A stretch of 32,009 nucleotides of DNA from Bryobacterales bacterium (GTDB lineage: Bacteria; Acidobacteriota; Terriglobia; Bryobacterales; UBA6623), in assembly GCA_028819235.1 (NCBI GenBank), contig JAPPMC010000005.1:1-32009 (forward strand), in the 5' to 3' direction. Below are positions 26,821 through 32,009 of the stretch, piece by piece. The notes under the pieces were generated by a model. The model saw only the letters and a program-made list of their open reading frames with translations, was not told the DNA's origin and made no database searches. Position 1 is the stretch's first letter, and every line of letters starts with the position of its first letter. A program made the position numbers and the translations under genes.

Positions 26821-28296
26821 ATGGGGACACTGCGACTTCTGGGGGCCATGGCCGCGATTGCTCTCTGGTCTATTGGCTGCTCTGGGCTCGCTGCCAGTGA
26901 GAGACCCAACATCGTCCTGTTCTTGGCAGACGACCAAGGCTGGACCGGAACATCGGTCCAGATGCACGAGAGCGTTCCGGATTCCCGCAGCGACTACTAC
27001 CGCACGCCGGCGCTGGAGCGCTTGGCTGCGGCCGGTATGCGATTCTCCAATGCGTACTCACCGCACACAAACTGTTCCCCGACCAGGATGAGCATCCAGA
27101 CCGGCAAGAGCCCGGCCCGGCTGGGCAGCACGGACATCTTGGACGTCGTGCCCGGCACGCCCACCTTCGCGAGGGGCTTCCACGACCGGTTCTACGTCAA
27201 CAAACCCCTCAACGTACACTTCCCGATCACGGACATCCCTGACGACGAGACTACGATCGCCGAGTTCGTCAGAGCCCACGCGCCGGAGTATGCGACGGCT
27301 CACTTCGGGAAGTGGCACCTGAAAGGCGGCGGTCCGGGCTGACACGGCTACGATTTGCACGACGGTGCCACGACCAATGCCGAAGGCAGGCACGGTCCGC
27401 CAAACCCCAAGCGCATCGACGGGGTCACTGAGCGGTCGCTGGCATTCATACACCGGGCCGTGGAGGAGGGCAGGCCATTCCTCTTGCAGATCTCCCACTA
27501 TGCGGTCCACACGCCCATGATTGCGAGGCCCGAGACGGTCGCGGCGTATGAGGCTCGCAAAGGCGGCACTCACACTAACAGCGGCTATGGCGCGATGACC
27601 GAGAATCTGGACGGGTCGCTGGCCGCACTGCTCTCCAAGCTGGAGGATCTGCGCCTCGAAGCCCGAACGTACATCTTCTATACGTCGGATAACGGGGGAG
27701 AGGTCTTTCAGGAACCCACCAACAATCTTCCGCTGAGAAAGGGCAAGACGCACACTTGGGAAGGCGGCATTCGCGTCCCGCTCATTGTGAGCGGCCCGGG
27801 GATCGAGGCAGGGTCCGCCTCCGACGTTCCTGTGAACGGGTCCGACTTCTTCGCCACATTCGCTGAACTGCTCGGCATCGAGGCCGTACTGCCCGCCGAT
27901 CAGGACGGCGGCAGCTTGGTCCCGATCCTCAAATCGGGCGGTGCGGGATCCGTGCAGCGGCCGACGGAGGACTTTGTCTGGTACTACCCCCATTACCGAA
28001 ACATGAAGGGTGTGTTCCCGCAGGCGGCGATCCGGTCCGGGGACTACAAGCTCGTGAAGTTCTACGAGACAGAGAACATCCACCTATACGACCTGTCTAA
28101 GGACCTTAGCGAGCAGACCGATTTGGCGGAGGCCATGCCCGAGCGGGCCGACGCACTGCACGCGAGGCTGACCGGCTACCTTGCCGCCGTCGGGGCAAAG
28201 ATTCCCACCCGCAATCCGGACTACGACCCCAAGCTTGATCTCGGCTTGGAGCCGATGGCGCCACGGCGGGGCCCTGGCAGCGCGAGCCGAGACTGA
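26821..28296 (+). pseudogene. Sulfatase interrupted by one in-frame TGA
   Basis: One continuous reading frame of 491 codons apart from TGA at 27340-27342 (codon 174). It starts at ATG 26821 with AAGGAGG five bases upstream and an N-terminal signal. The first part holds 'NIVLFLADDQGW' and the formylglycine motif CSPTR (Cys85). The stop falls in the conserved stretch 'GKWHLKGGGPG-stop-HGYD', and the same frame resumes as 'HGYDLHDGATT', 'SHYAVHTPM', 'FYTSDNGGEVF' and 'WEGGIRVPLIVSGPG'. No other defect is visible, so the mutation is recent, or the base is an assembly or sequencing error. A C-to-T change of CGA (Arg) would explain it. Recoding is less likely because TGA ends many normal genes here. 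Confidence 0.85.
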
Positions 28297-28321
28297 GCTC
28301 TCGTCACCACCGCGCCCGGCA

Positions 28322-28337
28322 CCCCGTTTCGGTGGGG
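28322..28337. terminator. Possible bidirectional hairpin with TTCG loop
   Basis: CCCC at 28322-28325 pairs with GGGG at 28334-28337. The inner G-T and T-G wobbles close a TTCG tetraloop. It lies in the 49-base gap between the convergent sulfatase and methyltransferase genes. There is no T-run, so termination is only suggested. Confidence 0.35.
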
Positions 28338-28345
28338 AGGCCAGC

Positions 28346-29125
28346 CTACCCCCCGCGCTGCAGCCGCACAATGACCGCTGATCCGCTCTTGTCGGGCATC
28401 GGGACGGCAATCTCGGGTTTATCGGCCAGGAATTCTTCCGTAGCCTGGCGGGCCCCGTGCCAAGCGTTGTAGTCGTGGACAACAATGTACCCGCCCGGGG
28501 ACACCAGCGGATAGAAGACCTCAAGGCCCGCCATCGTCGGGCCGTGAAGGTCCGCATCCAAGTGAACAAGAGCAAATCGCTGCTTTCTGATCCCGATGCC
28601 GCAACTATCCGGGAAAACGCCCGGATGAAACCGCACGTTGCCGTTCCGTGGGCGGATGTGGCTCCGGACCGACTCGACCGAGGTGTCCCCGAACTGGCCA
28701 CTCTTGGCGTTGGCCCCTGTAACTTTGGCCTCGTTCGTGACATCGCGACGGTCGAAGCCGGAGAACGTGTCGAACAGGTGCAAGGTCCGGTCCGGCAGGT
28801 AGTGGTGCAGGAGCCGCGCCGTGTCGCCCTGGTACACGCCTAGTTCGGCTAGGGAGCCGGGCACCTGGCGCGTCTCGATGTCGCGCATTAGGAGTACCAA
28901 CATGTCGCGACGTACCAAGTCCCACGGGCTTCCGCCCTCAATCGTGCGGTCCTCGGTGTCTCCGGGTGGGAAGAACCCCCCGGTCAACCTCTCGAACGAG
29001 GGGTTGTGCCAGAGGGACCTGGGGTGGATGTCCATCTGGCTCTGAAGGCGCATCGCCTGGCCCCTTAGGAACAGGCTCAGGCGCTTAAGCACAGACCCGA
29101 TTACGCGTATGCCCCCAGTCGCCAT
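28346..29125 (-). CDS. TylF/MycF-type methyltransferase (macrocin O-methyltransferase family)
   Basis: A 259-residue protein of the TylF family, which transfers methyl groups from S-adenosylmethionine to sugar hydroxyls, often with a metal. The AdoMet site is 'LAELGVYQGDTARLLHHYLPDRTLHLFDTFSGF'. 'LVHLDADLHGPTMAGLEVFYPLVSPGGYIVVHDYN' carries the metal-binding Asp residues. The N-terminal ~80 residues are less typical. It sits beside gdhA with a 132-base gap and is probably transcribed alone. A role in surface glycan or secondary-metabolite methylation is inferred. Confidence 0.88.
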   Translation of the reverse strand: MATGGIRVIGSVLKRLSLFLRGQAMRLQSQMDIHPRSLWHNPSFERLTGGFFPPGDTEDRTIEGGSPWDLVRRDMLVLLMRDIETRQVPGSLAELGVYQGDTARLLHHYLPDRTLHLFDTFSGFDRRDVTNEAKVTGANAKSGQFGDTSVESVRSHIRPRNGNVRFHPGVFPDSCGIGIRKQRFALVHLDADLHGPTMAGLEVFYPLVSPGGYIVVHDYNAWHGARQATEEFLADKPEIAVPMPDKSGSAVIVRLQRGG

Positions 29126-29257
29126 CGGGTCAGGCAGCCTGCATAGCGAGGAAGACTGCGGTCACGCATGGGGCGCTGACGGCCAGTTGGGGGCCCATCC
29201 TGACAAGCCTTTCTGGCGAACGTCCAGCCACGGGCCAAGTGTCCGAGTTTTCGAATG

Positions 29258-30610
29258 TCACACGATTCCGTAGGCCAGCAGTGCGTCTGCGACCTTGCGG
29301 AAACCAGCGATGTTTGCGCCGTGCACATAGTTGACGAATCCGTCAGCGTCCGTTCCGTCTATGCAGCACTTCTCATGGATCTCGCGCATGATTCCCTTGA
29401 GGCGCTGGTCGACCTCCTGCCTCGTCCAGGAAACCCGCAGAGCATTCTGGCTCTGCTCAAGGCCTGAGACAGCGACTCCACCCGCGTTGGTCGCCTTGCC
29501 CGGTCCGAACAGGATCCTGTGGCCAATGAATGCGTCCACAGCTCTCAAAGTAGAGGGCATATTGGCACCCTCGGCCACCGCGATCACGCCGTTTCCGAGC
29601 AGGCTGGCGGCGTCGTCCACGTCGAGTTCGTTCTGGGTAGCACACGGCATCGCGATCTCGCAAGGGACATTCCACGGCCTCCTGCCCGGGTAGTACTCGC
29701 ACTTGAACTGCTCCGCGTACTCGCGGATTCTCCCCCTTCGGACTTCCTTTAGGTCTTTGAGCCACTTCAGGCGCTCTCCAGAGATTCCCTCAGGGTCGTG
29801 CACGAAGCCGCTCGAATCCGATGCAGTCACCACCTTGGCGCCGAGCTGGTCCAACTTTTCAATGGCGTAGAGCGCTACGTTCCCGGAGCCGGACACTGTT
29901 GCAGTCATGCCCTGAATTTCTAGCCCCCGAGTCTCCAGCATGTTCTGTAGGAAGTACACGGCGCCGTACCCGGTAGCCTCGGTTCGCACGTGGCTGCCCC
30001 CAAAGGCAAGCCCCTTGCCTGTCAAGACTCCGGTGAACCGGTTGGCCAAGCGCATGTACTGTCCGAAGAGGAATCCGATCTCCCGCGTCCCGACACCGAT
30101 GTCGCCCGCCGGAACGTCGGTGTCTTCTCCGATGTGGCGGTGCAGCTCCCGCATCATCGCTTGGCAGAACCGCATTACCTCACCCTCGCTCTTGCCGCGG
30201 GGATCGAAGTTGGATCCGCCCTTCGCGCCGCCCATTGGCAGGCCGGTGAGGCTGTTCTTGAAGACTTGCTCGAAACCTAAGAACTTCAGCACGCTCTGCG
30301 TGACGCTCGGGTGGAACCGAAGGCCGCCCTTGTAAGGGCCGATGGCATTGGAGAACTGAACGCGCCACGCTCGATTGGCGTGCACACGGCCAGCGTCGTC
30401 CTGCCATGTCACTCGAAAAGTGATGATCCGGTCCGGCTCGGTCAGGCGGACGAGGATGCGCGCCCGCAGGTACCTTGGGTTCGCCAGCAGGAACGGCATG
30501 AGGGAGTGTGCCACCTCGCGCACGGCTTGGTGAAACTCCGGTTCGCCGGGATTCCGCCTCACGAGCCCGGCCATGAATCGCTCGACCTCAGCGCTGGGCG
30601 ATCCGGGCAT
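29258..30610 (-). CDS. gdhA: Glutamate dehydrogenase (hexameric, probably NADP-dependent)
   Basis: A 450-residue GdhA. It interconverts glutamate with 2-oxoglutarate and ammonia. The glutamate pocket is 'NAIGPYKGGLRFHPSVT' and the catalytic Lys is in 'LPMGGAKGGSNFDPRGKS'. 'VPAGDIGVGTREIGFLFGQY' and a Rossmann domain with 'TVSGSGNVALYAIEKLDQLGA' follow. Length and these motifs match the bacterial 50-kDa hexameric class, which is usually NADP-specific. GGAG lies nine bases before the ATG. No regulator is nearby. Confidence 0.96.
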   Translation of the reverse strand: MPGSPSAEVERFMAGLVRRNPGEPEFHQAVREVAHSLMPFLLANPRYLRARILVRLTEPDRIITFRVTWQDDAGRVHANRAWRVQFSNAIGPYKGGLRFHPSVTQSVLKFLGFEQVFKNSLTGLPMGGAKGGSNFDPRGKSEGEVMRFCQAMMRELHRHIGEDTDVPAGDIGVGTREIGFLFGQYMRLANRFTGVLTGKGLAFGGSHVRTEATGYGAVYFLQNMLETRGLEIQGMTATVSGSGNVALYAIEKLDQLGAKVVTASDSSGFVHDPEGISGERLKWLKDLKEVRRGRIREYAEQFKCEYYPGRRPWNVPCEIAMPCATQNELDVDDAASLLGNGVIAVAEGANMPSTLRAVDAFIGHRILFGPGKATNAGGVAVSGLEQSQNALRVSWTRQEVDQRLKGIMREIHEKCCIDGTDADGFVNYVHGANIAGFRKVADALLAYGIV

Positions 30611-30934
30611 CCGATTTCACTCCTTCGGCGAAACTCTGGGCGCTCGGCCAACGTTTCACGCTGCCAGCCGGAGCCGCATTACGGTAGCATTCCCCGGGCG
30701 TTGAGCTCCAACGACCTCATTATGACCCGGCAAGGCTCGGGCCTGGGCGGTCCGCGAAGCCGCAAGCAGATAGTGGAAGGCAACCATTCAGTCCGGGAGG
30801 TAGGCGGGCTTCCCCCCGAGATCTTGGACTGGACCGCTCACGGCGGTTCAGGCTGCTTTGCGCTTCAGTAGAGGGCTCGCAGCCTCGCTCAGTTCGGCCA
30901 TCGCCGGATTGGCACTGGTGGGACGGGTAGAGCA
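30611..30934. other. Intergenic region upstream of gdhA, with possible IS66 end
   Basis: The left part (30611 to about 30720) should hold the gdhA promoter, though no -35/-10 pair stands out. ACCGC, TCACG, GCGGT at 30833-30847 is an inverted repeat about 90 bases past the transposase remnant. It could be part of an IS66-type terminal repeat, but I cannot confirm the matching other end. Confidence 0.35.
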
Positions 30935-31303
30935 TCAGGGTCGGCTCAGGGCCCGTCGCCATTGAGGGCTCATCTTCCACGGGAGCCAAGGATCCAGGTC
31001 GGCGGGTGCCCGGCCCCGCCGACGGGCACAGGCATTTAGCCAATCCTGCATTCACATGTACGGATTGAGGCCGTTCATCGTCACCGTCTGCAGCACGCTG
31101 AACAGCCGCCCCGCAGTTTCGGCACCCAGCGGTCCACTGGATCCGAAACTCAGACAGCTGGAGATCACCGGAGCCCTTAAGGTCCGCTCGAAGGCGTTGT
31201 TCTCCATCGGGATTCTGGGATGCCCCAGAAACGCGCTGAGTCCCTTCTGATAGCTCAGGGACTTGAGCACATTGACCCGGACTTTGAGGTGGATCTTCTC
31301 CAA
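30935..31303 (-). pseudogene. IS66-family transposase remnant (C-terminal)
   Basis: From about 31303 down, the frame reads 'SYQKGLSAFLGHPRIPMENNAFERTLRAPV', then 'FGSSGPLGAETAGRLFSVLQTVTMNGLNPYM'. This matches the IS66 transposase catalytic end, where NNxxER contains the last catalytic Glu. A TGA (31052-31054) interrupts it, and the same frame continues as 'MQDWLNACARRRGRAPADLDPWLPWKMS' to a TGA at 30935-30937. That is the typical IS66 C-terminal 'LPWxxs' ending. The N-terminal two thirds are missing or beyond recognition, and upstream in-frame sequence (around 31310-31370) is not IS66-like. It is a degraded insertion sequence. Confidence 0.8.
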
Positions 31304-31364
31304 GACCTTCGACCGGCCCGACCCTGGCGTGTAACCTTTCGAGTGTGTCGTTCTGAATGGGGTG

Positions 31365-31817
31365 TCAGCTCTGCCGCGACCGCTGGCGCGTCAGCGTCCC
31401 TGACTCAACCACGAGGGTCCTCCCGACCGCCCGGAGTGCCTTGGTGACCAAGCTGATATGGGAGCGGTGGCGGGGATCGGTCAAGCGCCCTACGGTGGTA
31501 TCCGACAGCCCAAGCCGTTCCGCGAGCGCACGCTTGGTGATGCCTTGGTCTCGCAGGGCGGAATGCAGATCCAGTTTGGCTGCCGTCACCGGGTCGACCG
31601 CCACGATTTCCTGCCCGTCCGCAACCGGGCCCGGAACCGGGATGGGCCTGCGGAGCTTCACGTAGCCTGCAAGAACTGTCGAGAGCACGTCCTCGGCCAA
31701 CTCCAAGGCCTCATCGCGGTCGTTCGCGGCAGTGAGCGCCCCTGGCACGTCCGGGAAGGACACTACGAACTCGTTCCCCTCGTGGAGGGTGATTTGACAC
31801 GGGTATGCGTACTTCAT
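31365..31817 (-). CDS. hicB: HicB-family antitoxin with C-terminal DNA-binding domain
   Basis: A 150-residue protein. Residues 1-60 form the partially degraded RNase-H-like HicB fold ('EFVVSFPDVPGALTAANDRDEALELAEDVL'). Residues about 95-135 contain an Xre/Cro-type helix-turn-helix ('DQGITKRALAERLGLSDTTVGRLTD') for binding its own promoter. HicB neutralises the HicA mRNA interferase. Its ATG overlaps the hicA stop by ATGA (31814-31817), the usual arrangement. The end of the protein, 'TLTRQRSRQS', lies about 60 bases from the IS66 remnant. Confidence 0.88.
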   Translation of the reverse strand: MKYAYPCQITLHEGNEFVVSFPDVPGALTAANDRDEALELAEDVLSTVLAGYVKLRRPIPVPGPVADGQEIVAVDPVTAAKLDLHSALRDQGITKRALAERLGLSDTTVGRLTDPRHRSHISLVTKALRAVGRTLVVESGTLTRQRSRQS

Positions 31818-31963
31818 AGCCAGAAGTCTCCTTTCTCGATTCCCAAGTCCTTCAGCATCGCGTGCAGCAGGGCCTTGCTGATCTCTGTCCGCTTCACTGA
31901 TGTGAGCCGACCACCGACGTAGAGCAGGCCGTGACTGCCTTGCCCTTGCCGCGCTCTGCCCAT
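31814..31963 (-). CDS. hicA: HicA-family mRNA interferase toxin, short or 5'-extended
   Basis: From ATG 31963 the protein is 49 residues: 'GQGSHGLLYVGGRLTSVKRTEIS', then 'ALLHAMLKDLGI'. The GSH motif with the catalytic His (His11 from this start), the basic beta-strand and the C-terminal helix are the HicA fold, which cleaves mRNA. The frame stays open to the window edge (another 15 codons), so a slightly longer start is possible. 'VVKSRLWG' upstream has no clear HicA helix, and I prefer ATG 31963, though its ribosome site is weak. The stop overlaps hicB by four bases. Confidence 0.75.
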   Translation of the reverse strand: MGRARQGQGSHGLLYVGGRLTSVKRTEISKALLHAMLKDLGIEKGDFWL

Positions 31964-32009
31964 GCCCCATAACCGGGACTTGACAACGGCACCCCTCGTG
32001 TGGCATCCA

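Noticed and set aside
27340..27342. Selenocysteine codon in the sulfatase
   Set aside because: No convincing SECIS-like hairpin follows the TGA, sulfatases are not known selenoproteins at this position, and TGA ends many genes in the window.

Overview
This is a high-GC bacterial window with many exported enzymes. It has four sulfatase or sulfatase-like loci counting one partial and one broken copy, a Planctomycete-cytochrome (PSD1)/DUF1501 gene pair, a Tat-dependent TIM-barrel protein, a YtrA-type GntR/ABC cassette and a glutamate-type 6-pyruvoyltetrahydropterin synthase paralogue. That mix is typical of Acidobacteriota (Bryobacter/Solibacter-like) and also occurs in Planctomycetota and Verrucomicrobiota. 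Acidobacteriota is my best guess, by inference only. No rRNA, tRNA, CRISPR array or phage block was seen.

Layout. 1-5592: a polysaccharide-degradation-like region with the 3' end of a sulfatase, a CBM48-CE1 esterase (minus), and an exported lipoprotein ADP-ribosylglycohydrolase-family protein followed closely by a Tat-exported sulfatase. 5873-10024: a GntR regulator with a clear promoter/operator, an ABC ATPase and permease joined by ATGA overlaps, then a membrane-tailed serine beta-lactamase-family hydrolase. 10673-12805: a lone short SecA lacking the helical wing domain and the C-terminal tail. 12991-15356 (minus): a ParB-like orphan, then the pterin operon of two PTPS paralogues and folE. 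15420-17022: a TlpA-like thioredoxin, a small exported protein and bacterioferritin. 17195-23911: a Tat TIM-barrel protein convergent with a PSD1-DUF1501-glcF operon (minus). 24206-26608: an ECF sigma factor, a small membrane protein in the anti-sigma position, and a bactofilin-like/RDD membrane protein, all overlapping. 26821-28296: a sulfatase interrupted by one in-frame TGA. 28346-30610 (minus): a TylF-type methyltransferase and glutamate dehydrogenase. 30935-32009 (minus): an IS66 transposase remnant and a HicAB toxin-antitoxin pair at the window edge.

How the genes work together. The exported hydrolases fit growth on sulfated or esterified glycans. The folE/PTPS set fits a folate pathway that bypasses dihydroneopterin aldolase, with a second PTPS perhaps making a biopterin-type product. 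The sigma/anti-sigma/RDD trio looks like an envelope-response unit. The most interesting items are the glutamate-type PTPS next to a cysteine-type PTPS, the wing-less SecA, the sigma-controlled beta-repeat/RDD protein, the operator that overlaps the -10 element of a nearly leaderless GntR gene, and the single-stop sulfatase.
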